From positions 10,442,582 through 10,506,581 of the forward strand of contig NW_022098001.1 in the NCBI RefSeq assembly GCF_002288925.2: DNA of 64,000 nucleotides. The letters run 5' to 3'. The notes beneath the pieces are model-generated. The model was not told the DNA's origin and made no database searches. It saw only the letters and a program-made list of their open reading frames with translations. The DNA comes from Delphinapterus leucas. Its lineage: Eukaryota > Chordata > Mammalia > Artiodactyla > Monodontidae. Positions 15,991 to 28,440 of the stretch are shown piece after piece (the stretch's first letter is position 1; the number at the start of each line of letters is the position of its first letter). Made by a program: the position numbers and the translations under genes.

Positions 15991-17650
15991 AGTTCAGGCT
16001 TCTATTATTAAAGAAGAAGGAGAGAATGGATATTGGGGGGATGACCAAGAGTCTCTGCCACAGAATGTCTTGATCTGATGCTTGATCCTTTATATTTGTA
16101 ATCTTACATGTGTTGGCACCATAATCACTGTCACTGGTTCTGGATAACATTCCCTGTCCCCTTTGCTGCTTTCATGGTTTTAAGCACCACACACAGTGGC
16201 AGGATTATGCTTTGGAGCCCCTCAGCGTACTGCCACTACTTACTTACTCTTGGTTGTGGCTGCTGGTATGTGACTTTCTGCTTAGAGTGGGGAGGTGTGA
16301 ACAAAGGTGGGTGAGGTTGGGAGACAAGTGGTGTTAGGAGCCTGCCTGGGGACATCGTGGGGAATACCACTGGTACCACATGGCAGCATTCCCTTTGTGG
16401 GCTGGGCCCTGGGTGTCAGGCAGGCCACGTGAGTGGGCGTTCTGCAGGAGTACTTCATTTTTTTCCCTTGGCACATGGGATGAGAAATGAGACAGAACAC
16501 ACTAGAGGAAAAGTGGAAGCCCTGGATTCCTCCTAGCCCTGTCACCATATAAAGCAGGCGTGGGGGGTAACTGTAGAAGTTAGGGTCTGCTTTTTTACAG
16601 CCCTGACAGCCCGAGGCTGCAGCAAAAATGTGCAGCTCAGGTTGCCCTGAGGGGCAGAGTCAAAACTACAAGCGGACCCTCACATAGCAGAGAAGGCCCT
16701 GCTCAGCTAGAGCCCAAGGACAATATCCAAAGATAAGTGTGGAAAGACTTAATTACCATTTAAAGTTGTCCTGGCCTGACCTCTCAGCCTGGTTAACTTT
16801 GCTTCTGGGCCTTATCCTCTGTTACTACAGGCTCTATTCACCCCTCCAAGCCTAGGAGGATACTTAGCAACAAACATGACTTTCTAGGTATAGAGAGAGG
16901 TGGGTGGGAAGGGCCTGTGTATCTCCATTCTCACTTGGGGTCCTCCTTCAGGATGCTGCTTGGCTACGAGCAATTCTGAGTATGGAGGTTACATGCACGG
17001 CGTTAATGCCAATGTGTGGGGAGGAGGATTCTTTCCCTGCAGAAACATCTGGAGTGACACTGAGGACATACTTACACACATTTACACGAGCCCTGGGGGA
17101 TTCCCATGCCTGAGAGAACTGGCTAGATAGTTCCTATTACACATTTATTTCCTTGAAGGAGGTATTTTATATTCTACCCTGTAATTCAATTCCTTTGGCT
17201 CCCCACCCTGCTAAAAAGGAAAAAAACATACAGTCCAAACAATTTTTAAAACCAAGTTTTTTTTTCCTCCAAATAGTAAATGTGCATAATTCGTGCAGCT
17301 TTTATACACATCTGTAAGCTATGACTTGTTTATACCAGCTCTTACAATATTTTAAAAATAAAGGATAATGTTTTTCAGTCTGTATACAATAGCTTTTTCT
17401 TTTATCAACCCCCCACATACAAATGTACTTCCCCCCTTTAGGGTGTAACTACATGTCTAAATAGTAATGTATACAATTGATATATAGGAAGGACATGCAT
17501 GTTTTACAGCAAACATACCAAAAGGATGTATGATACTCATGCCGATTCCTTAAAATACAGTAACTAATAACCTGCAGAGTTAGAAAAGGCCACCTAAATT
17601 GGTTTGACCCTATTCTATGTACACGGGTTAAAGGATTTAGGATCACGGAA
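15991..17650. other. Non-coding sequence without recognised features
   Basis: Moderate-GC unique sequence; short frames only, none with a recognisable product. Confidence 0.4.
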
Positions 17651-17654
17651 TGAG

Positions 17655-17800
17655 AAAGTATTCTAGAGACAACATAATTCAGTCCTGTCATTTTACCTGT
17701 GTGGTCACAGAGGCTCAGGAGGAAAGTAATTTTCTCAAGCTGCTGACTTTTGCACAGCCCAGAGCTGGGACTACTGATTTCAGAAGGGGCTCTTTCTGTT
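17655..17800 (-). mobile_element. MIR SINE remnant
   Basis: The order CAGAGGCTCAGGAGGAAAGT, then AATTTTCTCAAG and CAGAGCTGGGACT is the reverse complement of MIR. Confidence 0.6.
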
Positions 17801-17934
17801 ATACCTCACAATCTCTAGGCTGAAGGTAGAATTTTCCTCCAGGAAAAGATGTTGATTTTATCCCAGCAGCCTGTTTTGCCATACCAATTCTACAAGTACC
17901 AGAACTCCAGCCTCAGCCATCCTCCAAGACTTAG

Positions 17935-18045
17935 CTTTTCAAAATGTGGTTGGAGGACCAGCAGCTTTGGCCTGACCTGGGGGCTGGTTAGAAATGCAGC
18001 CAGACCTACTGAATGAGAATCTGCATTGTAACAATTTTAACATTG
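17935..18045 (+). mobile_element. MER5A-type fragment
   Basis: AAAATGTGGTTGGAGGACCA, 'GGTTAGAAATGCAG' and AGACCTACTGAATGAGAATC match the left half of MER5A. Confidence 0.65.
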
Positions 18046-20740
18046 TTTCCTTAGAGACCCATTTAATCATTTTCCTCTAATGCATTAAGAACCCTGGTCA
18101 TATACTAGACTTTCTTTATAGGTGGATCTGGGTATCGAGATATTTAAAGCTGTCCCCTGGTGACTGGCCTTCATGGGTCCTTAAATTGGCTGTTTGAGAA
18201 CAAGTGATCTAAAACGTTGTGTTGGAATAATTTAGAATAGGCAAACCTTGGAAACCAGCAAGGATTTCTCCCTGCTATCTGGTTTTTCTCAGAAAAACTC
18301 AAAAGCCAAATCACAAAAGCTGTTTTTCTATTGACTATATTTTCTGTCTTATTTCTTTCCCTTTCATTGGCGTCTCACTTGCTCCCGATTTGGGAAGGTA
18401 AACTCTGAGTCTCAAATGTCCTCTCCCACTTCCCCCTGTTAGTGAGGAGCTAAGTATCCCAGAGGCCTATTTATACCATCCTGAGATCCACTCATCAGAG
18501 TGATCTGGCTGCCTTATCTGATATTCCAATGATCAGCAGAATTGATTTGACTAATGTGGTTTGCTAAACGCAAGTCTCCACCTATGTCTTCATCCCTGAA
18601 GTTGTGATTTGGTCCCAGGGAACAACATTCCCAGAGCAAGTCGAGGCTAAGTCAGTTAATGAGCTCCGTTTTTCAGAGTAAAAGAAAGCACTTAACCATG
18701 GTTCCCAGCTCTGAACTTGTGGTGATTCCAGGAGAGGGGATCGTTGTATATACTAGCGTGTAATCTAGTTCAGTGTTATTGTTTTTGTTCTGAAGGGTTC
18801 CTCTCCTACGCGGCAATGATTTAGGGCAGGGCCAGTCAACAAATTTTTTTATACTTATAAAAGGTTTTTTACCAAAACCCACTGCCTCTCCTGGCTGTTC
18901 GCTGTTACCTCATTACAAGTGATGCTATCTGCTGAGTATCTGGGTTTACCACTGACCATAGCTGAGGCCTGGGCATTATTTGCTCAGATGATTTACTCCT
19001 CTTTTTTTTTTAAGTTAAATATGTGCAAGATGGATCAGGCTGGGGCAGGCTGGGGGTGAGGATGGTTATTCCACCAAGGACCATGTGGACTTTTTCAGCA
19101 TCGTACTTCTTCCGTAAGGTAGACTTTAGGAGCTGTATGCTTGTGTTTTTGTTTTCTGACTTATTGTTCTCTATCCTACAATTGTCCTATTAATTTGATA
19201 GTATACGGTTTCAGCCAAACATTTGTTCCAAATTCTGCCAGATTAAGGGAAAGTTTCCAGACAAAACCCTTCCCAGGAACTCTCCTAAGTAAGTAGAACT
19301 TTATCCACCCAGCCCCTGCACTACCTCCTAAGGGGCCTTCAGAAGCTGAATGGGGCTCCTCGGTGGACCCCAGCTCAGCTCATTTTAAGATATGTCTCTC
19401 TGTGACCAGGCACATCCATGGGCAATTGTGAGACCAGCTCAGGGGCAGAAACACAGGTCAGAGAGAAGCAGCCGATTAGGAACCAGATCCGAGTGCTGGG
19501 AAATGAGTACAAAACTTGTGGCGTCAACTCCTTCTCTCCTGGGCTGAGCGTTTTCCTTCAGGCGCTGTGTAGGCCGATTCACCCCGTAAAGGCATTCACA
19601 TTCCCCTCTAGTAGTCCGCTTTTGTAATGCCCTGGGGATTTGCATGAGTATAGAGGTCACTGTCTCTGACAATTAAGCTTTAAAGTTAATTCCCAAGATA
19701 AATAGAGCAAATTGACACCACTTTGGTTATAATTTTTCTTGCTTTCATACTCTAAAAGACAACTGTGAACCAGCTGCCAGGCTCGGTTCCTGGAAATTCA
19801 AGAAACATAGGCATTGTATTTTCTACCTCTCTAAATGAGGCAATTTAGGGCCGTCAGAAACAACAAAATCCATGTAAAAGTCTTAATTTTACAATGTTGT
19901 TTGCATTTCTGAGAGGACAGAGAACTTTTGTTTCTATTTTTTTAAAGAAAACTATATAAGTAGTGGTTTCTTTTTAAACTGGGATGATACAGCGTTGTAA
20001 ACTTTTTAATTCAGACCTTGCAGCAGGAAAGCTGGGCTTACTTGTGAGCCGTATTATTCAGTAACACACTCTGCATGGAACAGGGAAAGTAAATAACTGA
20101 ACACATACTTTATAATTACACGTGGAGGGAATTCAAAGCTGCAGTGGGGAGGGGAGTTTGGGGGCCTGGGGCGGCAGCTGCAATTTCTGACTTCTCCCCC
20201 ATACGCTGAAAGAATGGGAGGGATCTAGAGGTCAGAAACCCCAGTCGTGAGGGGAGTTGGAGTGCACTGAACAGAAAATGAAGGTTCTGTCTCTCTGGGC
20301 CTCAGCTAGCAGGAAAATAATTAGGATTTATAGAATAAAACGTGTGCCTACTCAGGGACTCGGGACACCGCAAGATTTTAACAATTTTCCTGAGGAAAAC
20401 GATTCCATTGTCAAATAAACTTGAGAAAGGTGTATACAAGATTCCCTACTGGACAATCAAAAGTCATGTTAGCACTGAGGGGTCCTACAGGAGAGATATC
20501 TGTTTAACCCTGCCTTCCCATCCCTATTTGATTTCTAAAGTTCCTTTCAGCTACAACTTTCTACAGTTTCTTGCTGACCAAGCACTTTCTGATTTCCAAA
20601 CTAGTTCATTTGATGACAGGGAAAAAGGTGATAATTAATTCAGATGTTAAAGATTGGATTATACCACACTCAAAAAGTAGAGGGATTTAATTGTTCTCAT
20701 TGTCAATGTAAACTGAGAGGCTGTCATAATTTAATTGTGG
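18046..20740. other. Non-coding sequence without recognised features
   Basis: No gene, young SINE or LINE is recognised. A short T run sits near 19000. No open frame has gene-like content. Confidence 0.4.
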
Positions 20741-20744
20741 TAGC

Positions 20745-20855
20745 CTGATCTTTTAATTACCGTAGTTACTCATCAGCTCTGTGACCTGGGCATTCACTTA
20801 ACCTCGGTTTCTCCAGTTCTGATCTTTGAATTAAAAACCTTTCCAGCTCTAAGAC
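20745..20855 (+). mobile_element. MIR SINE remnant
   Basis: AGCTCTGTGACCTGGGCATT followed by TTAACCTCGGTTTCTCCA is a clear MIR core. Confidence 0.7.
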
Positions 20856-20984
20856 TTGTCCATGTGTGGGAGTATTGATTAGAGACTTTCAATAGTTCAT
20901 CCAGCTGTTAAACCCTTCCCCACTCATTCTACCACATAATCTGTTCATTAGAAAAGTAATACCAGATACTGAAGTTGTTGGAAA

Positions 20985-21130
20985 ACCAAAGATTAATGAG
21001 CACTTACTATGTGCCCAGACGCTGTTGTAAGAGTTTCACTTGTATTAGCCCCAAGACCAAACCACAGCAAGGCCCACTTCTCTGTAAGCCCAGGAACCTA
21101 GAAAGGACACATTTAACTAGTCAAATGTGG
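20985..21130 (-). mobile_element. MIR-like remnant
   Basis: 'GAGCACTTACTATGTGCCCAG' style opening followed by TTTCACTTGTATTAGCCCCA resembles MIR in reverse, but is diverged. Confidence 0.4.
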
Positions 21131-21609
21131 AACAAGTATAAAACATACTAGCTATTCCTGAGGGACCCACCAACCAATCACCCAATCCCCCAACCTTTTA
21201 AAAGGAGGCATGTAAGTGTATTGCAAAGCACAAGCATTGCAATTATCTCGCTTTTTATAGTTTCACAGGTGTGGCCTTTATGTGTTCAACCAGCTTTCTA
21301 CAGGTTATTTGCAGTGTGCTATAAACCCAGGCATTGATAAGGCAGATCAAACATTTTCTCCTCATGAGGTGATAGCCCCATATTGCTTTAACTTTAGACC
21401 TCTCTCCAGGGTTCAGTGGACTATATCTGGGGAGGGATAGTCAGTATGTTTATAGACCATCCCTGAGGCAGGGCACACAACTGGAGCCACGGAATGCCAT
21501 AGCAATTGTACAAATGTCATAGGATGCCAACGTGTTTTTAACATCCTGACTCATCTCTTCTGTTCTCAACTTCCCCAATCCTCCCAGTGCATACGGAAGT
21601 ACCCTACAG

Positions 21610-22340
21610 ACAAGCCTGTGTTAGTCAGGACTCTTATTTGCAAACGACAAAAACCTGACTCTAACTAGCTTAAGCAATAAAGGGCGTTTCCTGGTCCCTG
21701 TAACTGCAAAGTCCATGGGTTGAACAGCTTCAGGCACACCTAGATCCAGGAACTCAAGCCACATGATGAGAGCCTCTTTTCAATCTCTCTCTCTCTTTTT
21801 CTCTCTCCTACTCATGATGTAAAGCCTCATTCTCCTCTACTGCAGACAACTCCCATCATGAGGCCTGGGAAGATGGTCATTTGTATCTCCAGTTTACATA
21901 GTCCTTGTAAGTTTACAATCCCAGTGGAAGCAAGTGTGTTTTCCCTTGCACATCAGTAGCTTAAACTCTGGGACAAAACTGCCTAATTATATAGTCTGTC
22001 TCTGCCACCTAGAGACAGACTGTGTGATCTTAGACAAATTACTCTATACTTATCTCAGTTCCTTTATCTGTAAAGGGGAGATAACAGCATTACCTTATTG
22101 AATCGATATGAGGATTAAATGCATCTGAAGCATTTTAGAGCAGTTCCTGGCGCATGGTAAGTACTCAGTAAATGCCAGTATTAGGAGAAGACCTTCAATA
22201 GAAGAGATGGGTCAGCTGGTGCCATATGCTATCTCTGGAGAAATCGGTGTGGTAGGGGGAATGAAGTGATCTGATTGGCCAGACCTGAGTCACATTCCCA
22301 CCCATGTGCACTGGGGAGGGCAGTACCCAAATCACATTGA
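21610..22340. mobile_element. Ancient repeat split by a MIR insertion
   Basis: The opening TGTTAGTCAGGACTCTTATT and 'GACTCTAACTAGCTTAAGCAA', and a closing 'GATTGGCCAGACCTGAGTCAC', belong to one old repeat of a family I cannot name. A plus-strand MIR (about 21985-22190, with CTCAGTTCCTTTATCTGTAA) lies between the halves. Confidence 0.5.
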
Positions 22341-24739
22341 GTCATGGAGAAGTCATTCCCAAAGTAAGGACTGTTGGGCAGACAAATGGCATTTGTCTAC
22401 TACAGGGCCAACATCTGGTCTAAACCTGACCAGGACATGAAAGAAACAGGCAGCCTCAGCCCTGCCTTCCAGTGTGATTTGGAATGAAGTTGAAATATCA
22501 GCAGGAGCTCACACTCAGAGGCTGAGCCCGGGCCTTAATGTAGCCCCAAAGTGGAAGTGTCATCACCCTCACTCTCTAAGAACTGGGCCTATCTAGATGT
22601 CCTGATTTCAGCTCGATAGCTGCTTGCTTACCCAGCCTTGAAATTCTGGTTCTGTATATACCTGGGGCACACCATGAACTTCATTTTGCTTGGCCATGGC
22701 CCTTAGACAGCCTGGTCTGGATTCTGGTCCAGTGACCCCTGTAGATCACCCACACTACTACCCACGGCTGCTGCCTGGATCCTCTCGGCACCTTGCCTTA
22801 CCTACTGGTTTGGTCGATACTCGCTCACATGGGAATGTAATTTATTAGCCAGCTACAGAACTGGTACTGACCACACCTCAGCTTGCTGCATCCTGAGACG
22901 CTGTGCCTTAGATATCCTGGGGTCAGTTTCCTCACGGTTTCACCTCTGTCCTCGAACTTCTTCCTGTGTTGCCCCAAATCCCAACACGTGTTGACCCCAT
23001 TTTAACAAGATCAGGCTACACCTTACTTCTCAACAACCTTGCTCTTACAACTGTATTCACAATGTTATTTCTTCTCTGCTGGTCATTCCTTCAGGGCTGG
23101 CTCTTATTCAAAAACCTCTTCTCATGTCCCCATCCATATTACTGGGTAACATAATTTAAAAAATTTTCTCTTGAAAAGAGCATTATTTTTAGTGTCTTAG
23201 CCTAGGGCACTAATGTGGAGGCAACATGAGGTGCGTAAACTTGAGTCTCCATAAATGACATCCTGGGTAGGGTGGAAAGTTCCAGATTCACTATAGATGC
23301 ATTAGCAGACAACTAGTTCTGTAGCTGGCTGATATATTACATTTCCATGTCAGTGAGTAGGTATTTATCTTACAATTAATGATTCCCCAAATATAAGAAC
23401 TTCTAAGGAGCAGATAAAGGCAGCTGCAAATGTGATCTCGGAATAAATATCAAGAAAGGAAACACAAGCAGCCTGCAGAGTTCCAGCTGCTCTTCCCCCG
23501 GTGCTTATCAGCGTTCTTATGGTTAGGCACATTTTGAAGTTGGAAGGCACATTTCCAACAGCTCTTGCCCTTGTACATGGTTCTTGAAATCTTACAGACA
23601 TTCTGGTTCCTATCAAAATAGTAGTCACCATCACCAAAATTATTCATTTCCTCCTCATCCTCTGTTCTCCCTCTGGCCCCTCTTTGGCATCTGCGTCCTC
23701 CATCCTGATGCTCAAGATGACAAATCCTAATTATGGGGAGTCTGTGACACGACATACTTCAATACGAGCTGCGTGGAGCCAAAGTTAGCCTGTGATTTAT
23801 GTGATCATTCTATTCACTGGGGCAAGCAAGGCTTTCTTAATCCCATACCTTTAATCCTCTCCTCCTCCAGGCCAGTCACATTTCCATCTTATTGTTGCAG
23901 CTGCAGTGAGTTTCTTGAAACAAAACTGCAGTTTTCCAGGGATGGTAATTCCATCTTCCTGAGCTGATTCAAAGATTAAACAGAGTGCTTTAGAGACTGC
24001 ATTCTCAGCAAGCAGCAAGGGCAATCAAAAAGTGGTGTTTGGGCCAACAACAATACAAATTTCATATGGAAAGGAGAACTGAAAAAAAACTCCTTAAAAT
24101 TAGAGGCATTTGAATGAGTTTAGATTCTTGACATTGAATGCTATGGGGGCTGCCTTCTATAGCGTAAATTGCTAAGGATTTTATATCACTATTTCCTCAA
24201 AACCTGGGTCCCTCAGATAAATGAATGAGTGAAGCATACAGTACAGTTCTGCTGCCAATCTGCTCAATGATCTCGAGAAAGCCCATGAATTTTTTGCAGA
24301 ATATTCGTGTATTGCTCTTTAAATTTTCAAAAAGTGTCTTTTTATGCCTTGTGATACTGCAGGTCTGGATGTTTTATTTTGTAGTTTTTAACTGAAAGAT
24401 AAATGACTACTAACCTTAAGCCTGCCAGAAAAATTAGGATTATTGAGCCAAAAGATGGATTAAAAACTTTGTCTTAGGGATTGTCAGGAGAGCTATGGCA
24501 GCCTGGTGCACAGGGAGAGATGGCAATCAGAATCTGATGGATGGTGGTCTTTGAAGAGCACCCACTCTGTCCAGCCAATCTGACCTTCTTGTGGCTACCC
24601 TGGAGAAGGTTTGGAAACTTTGGAAGCTTTGGCAACATGATTCTCATTGCAGGACAACCTACCAGTGGACTCTAGCTTTGAAAAATTGGTACAAGTAGTT
24701 TCTCTCCTGGTCTCTTTCCTTGTCCCTCTCCACTGTATC
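22341..24739. other. Non-coding sequence without recognised features
   Basis: Two overlapping minus-strand frames of 90-101 codons lie at 23365-23755. Neither has a domain I recognise, so I treat them as chance. No young repeat is seen. Confidence 0.4.
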
Positions 24740-24753
24740 AAAACTGGAGGATT

Positions 24754-24965
24754 CGGGCTTCCCTGGTGGCGCAGTGGTTGAGAGTCTGCCTGCCGATGCA
24801 GGGGACGCGGGTTCGTGCCCCGGTCCGGGAAGATCCCACATGCCGCAGAGTGGCTGGGCCCGTGAGCCATGGCCGCTGAGCCTGCGCTTCTGGAGCCTGT
24901 GCTCCGCAATGGGAGAGGCCACAACAGTGAGAGGCCCTCGTACCACAAAAAAAACAAACAAAAAA
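24754..24965 (+). mobile_element. CHR-type SINE (young copy)
   Basis: Complete tRNA-derived body from GGGCTTCCCTGGTGGCGCAG with an A-rich tail interrupted by C. Exact 14-bp duplications AAAACTGGAGGATT flank it at 24740-24753 and 24966-24979, which shows a target-primed insertion. Confidence 0.95.
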
Positions 24966-25380
24966 AAAACTGGAGGATTTTGTCCTCTTCCTTCTGATTG
25001 GCATCACACTGTGTCACCCACCAGCAACAATCATGAGGCATTTTGTGGCCACAGGGCTCAGCCGTTGGAGGAAACCATCACAGATTCTACTCTCCTATGG
25101 GAAAAGAAAGCTGGGTTCACCCCCATTCCCCTGAACTCTTGCAGCCTCTCACTACACCTACCGCTTTCTACAGACCTCACTTCTAATGCTGACTTTCCCT
25201 CTTTTTAGTCATTTGACCTTGAGCCAGTAAATTAAACTCTTTCTTCCTCTTTTCTAGCTTTTACAAGGACAGTTGTCTACATAGTATGATTTAAAGTTCT
25301 CATTCCCAAATATAAACCCTACCTCCATGCCCAAAATTCAGTCTATAATGATTCATTCCTTTGTCTATCTCCACCCCCTG

Positions 25381-25440
25381 CCCCCCTTTTTTTTAAAACA
25401 GAATCCTGGGAAGGAATCCATTGGCTCCTGAATAGGTTGA
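25381..25440. repeat. Left copy of a ~55-bp direct repeat
   Basis: It contains GAATCCTGGGAAGGAATCCA, then TTGG, a two-base difference, and CCTGAATAGGTTG. This matches the segment at 26446-26500 with few differences. It belongs to no repeat family I recognise. Confidence 0.7.
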
Positions 25441-26215
25441 TGAAAGATGAAAATAGTGGCTTCATGAGCCACCTGGGCTTTTGGAAGGGGAGAAAAGTAT
25501 GCATAAAAGAAGCAAGGATCCCCAAGAAATAAAACTGTACTAACGTCACAACTCTACCCAGGGCTGCCTGCTTACACAACCTTGTCATTTCTTTTTCCTG
25601 TGTACATAAAGCCTTTATATAACCAGATAGGGTACGCAGAAATTCAATTTAGCAGAGAAACAGAAGCAGATAATGTTTGTTTATTGACAATGGAAGCAAT
25701 CAGCCTTTGTTCACAAACAGACAAGGGTTCTCCCTGCTGTCCAAACTGCAGTCTGAGGAGGCAAGGTGCGAGGCCTGCCAAGCGAGGGGAACACTCTCCT
25801 CAGAGTTTTCAGGGGCAACAAAAGCATCCTTGTCTTCATGCTTCCCTGCTTTCTTGACATGAGCTCTCTGGGCCCTCCAACCTCCATGAGCCCCATAAGA
25901 AAGCGTGACAAATCTTTCAGGGTACCATGGACGGTTTTAGTGCTAGGGTTTTTCTTTTTTCTTATATCATGAATCTAAACAACTTCCAAAAGGAAGAAAG
26001 GAAAAGGAAAAAGAACTGGCTAGCTCAACATAAAACCATTGACATGCCTCTAGATTCTCTTCCATCACTGTCAGCGTATGCACGTGAGTTTCTGCAAAGC
26101 TGTAATCTGTGTATACATAGTTTCATGTTCTGCTTTTTTCACTTAACTTTATTCCACATATGCATTTCCATGACTTGGCTGGTACACCAAACTTAAAATT
26201 TTTAATGGCTATACG
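25441..26215. other. Non-coding sequence, probable old L1 fragment at right end
   Basis: The last ~100 bases (TGCTTTTTTCACTTAACTTT, then ATTTCCATGACTTGG and TTTTTAATGGCTATACG) resemble an old LINE 3' region in reverse. The rest is unassigned. Confidence 0.35.
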
Positions 26216-26229
26216 TACTCCCCTTTTTA

Positions 26230-26441
26230 TTTTTTAATTTTTTTTTTGCGGTACGCGGGCCTCTCACTGTTGTGTCCTCTCCCGTTGCAGAGCACAGGCT
26301 CCGGACGCGCAGGCTCAGCGGCCATGGCTCACGGGCCCAGCCGCTCCGTGGCATGTGGGATCTTCCCAGACTTGGGCACGAACCTGTGTCCCCTGCATCG
26401 GCAGGCGGACTCTCAACCACTGCGCCACCAGGGAAGCGCAG
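26230..26441 (-). mobile_element. CHR-type SINE (young copy), reverse orientation
   Basis: T-rich head followed by the reverse-complement CHR body. Duplications TACTCCCCTTTTTA (26216-26229) and TATTCCCCTTTTTA (26442-26455) differ at one base. Confidence 0.93.
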
Positions 26442-26445
26442 TATT

Positions 26446-26500
26446 CCCCTTTTTAAAAAAGAATCCTGGGAAGGAATCCATTGGTCCCTGAATAGGTTGT
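26446..26500. repeat. Right copy of the ~55-bp direct repeat
   Basis: It shares GAATCCTGGGAAGGAATCCA and CCTGAATAGGTTG with the copy about 1.06 kb to the left. The SINE inserted at its left edge. Confidence 0.7.
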
Positions 26501-27495
26501 TCACAGATCTAGGCTGCATGACCATTCATTCTCCTACCATGGGACTCTAGGTAGTTTCAGCTCACGGAGAATCAATCTTGGTCTGAGGAAATGTCCCTGG
26601 GGTTTCTTGGGCCATTTTCTCAAGTAGTGCTAGGTTTCAGGCTTATTTGTTTGTTTCTATGATTTCTTCTGTCACCGTTCTCATTTTATGTTTGCATGAG
26701 GATGTTATTTCTAGATGTGGTTGCTTTAAAAAATATATTCATCTTCACCAGCTATCAGTGCATTTGTTGAAATGCAATCAAGAACCACTTTAAAAAGCAA
26801 ACAAGTGTTGCCACCTGTTGATGCAAAATTCATTACACTTGTTTCACTTGGGCCCTGCTGAAGATCAGCATGCCAGGAAGAGAAAATTTATTATAACTCC
26901 CACAAACTTAATCCCCAGACTTATTAACATAATATTTGCATTTTTTTCTGTTCTTTTTGTTATGTTAGACCTTCTCCTCTCATGGGTCATTGATTGTAAG
27001 CTAGTATAAATTTTGCTTCATTACAATTTGTATTGGATATATTTAAAACTTTTCCATTTGATCAAGGCTCCACATTTTTTTTTAATTTAAAAGTTCCAAA
27101 CATCAAACATTTTGAAAACCCATGGATAGTATGTATCCTAGTGCTCTAAATGAAATGATGTCAGCAAACAGCCAGAGTTTGTCAATCCTCAGCGGAACCA
27201 ATTTTCGCTAGTTCAAAGATGAAAAATAGCTTCCATATTTCATAGAAAGAGTTCCACTGATAAACATAATAGAGGAACAGTTACTTTCCTTCAGACTTTA
27301 AAAGCAAATGAGTATGTGTGCATTAAGAAAATAGGCAAACAGCACGCACTTTGAAAAACCATAATTTACAGAAATCAAAGAGCAAGAACCAAGGTTCACA
27401 ATAGTTTGTAACCAATACGTTATAGAATACTATTCCTCTAAAATATTCAGCTAAATAATACATTCTAATCACAGCCCTCTCTCAGCAACCAGCAA
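26501..27495. other. Non-coding AT-rich sequence
   Basis: No gene or clear repeat is seen. Confidence 0.4.
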
Positions 27496-27540
27496 TGCCT
27501 TGTATATAATAGAAGCTCAATAAATGATTCCTGAATCACT
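27496..27540 (+). mobile_element. L2 3' tail fragment
   Basis: AGAAGCTCAATAAATGATTC is the sense L2 3' terminus. Confidence 0.5.
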
Positions 27541-27554
27541 TCTTATTCATTTCT

Positions 27555-27705
27555 TGATTTGTTAGTTCACTCATTCATTCATTCATTCATTCATTCAATA
27601 ATTATTGAGCTCTTACTGTGTACCAGGTTCAGAACTATGTACTTGGGAATAACAAGATGAATAAAACACAGTCTCTGTCCTATCTATCTAATGTGGAAAT
27701 TAGAA
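27555..27705 (-). mobile_element. L2 3' end with (CATT)n tail
   Basis: Seven CATT units (27569-27597) are the reverse of the L2 TGAA tail. They are followed by ATTATTGAGCTCTTACTGTG and 'GTACCAGGTTCAGAACTATG'. Confidence 0.7.
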
Positions 27706-28304
27706 AAGTACCAGTTATGAAGTATTTGATTGTAGGGAATAGAAAATAGACTAATTGTGGCTCAAACATTACAAATGTTTGTATCATCTCACTTAACAAG
27801 AAGGCTAGAGGTAGGTGGTTCCAGGGATGATTCTGTGACTCAGTGAAGGCTAAGGACCTGGGTTATTTTTGTGTTTCTGCTCTATAAACCTTAGAAGTTG
27901 CATTTTCCTCCCCAGCCTTGTCACTGTTGGTAGCAAGATGACTGTCAGAGTGTCTGGATTTTCAATCTACATTCAGAGCAAAAAGAAGGGAGAAAGAGCA
28001 ATACCAGCAAGTTCTCCAAGTTCTCTTCTTTTGTCTGACTTTTTTTTGTTTTTTAAATCAGGAAGCAAATTCTGTCCCAGAAGTACCCAGCAGACTCACG
28101 CTTATGTGTTATTGGCCAGACCCCTAACTGCAAGGGAGACCTTCCAACCTCTATAGTGGGAGAGAGAAAGGGAGAAGGGGTTTAGAAAGGTCTCCTGGCT
28201 ACCCAGCTAAGGATGTCTCCTGCCATAGGAACCTGGTGTCATGTGAAGTGCCGCCAGGCCCTCAGAGGCTGTGGTAACTTGAAGAGTCAAAATTCAACAT
28301 ATCC
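27706..28304. mobile_element. Ancient repeat, family uncertain
   Basis: 'GACTAATTGTGGCTCAAAC', TATCATCTCACTTAACAAGA and GTAGCAAGATGACTGTCAGA occur in the order of the old repeat also seen at 15.6 kb. Very diverged. Confidence 0.35.
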
Positions 28305-28440
28305 CTTCATTCAGTAAAAATTTATTTGAGGATTTTCTTTGGGCTGGATCCCAAAGACATAGCTGTGAATAAGACAGACAAACTCCTTGAAGAATTTAAA
28401 GTCTAGGAGGAAAAAAGACGGTAAACAAATAACTGCGATA
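28305..28440 (-). mobile_element. L2 LINE 3' remnant
   Basis: TTCATTCAGTAAAAATTTAT followed by CAAAGACATAGCTGTGAATA and AATTTAAAGTCTAGGAGG follows the reverse L2 end. Confidence 0.6.

Noticed and set aside
23365..23755. Two overlapping minus-strand frames with cysteine- and lysine-rich stretches
   Set aside because: They lack any recognised domain, splice context or polyadenylation signal; chance frames are more likely than a processed gene.
24754..24830. tRNA-like A and B boxes suggesting a tRNA gene
   Set aside because: They belong to the tRNA-derived head of the CHR SINE; there is no cloverleaf and the sequence is repeated across the window.
27569..27597. (CATT)n as a possible CRISPR-like or satellite array
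   Set aside because: It is the reverse of the L2 TGAA tail; no spacers.
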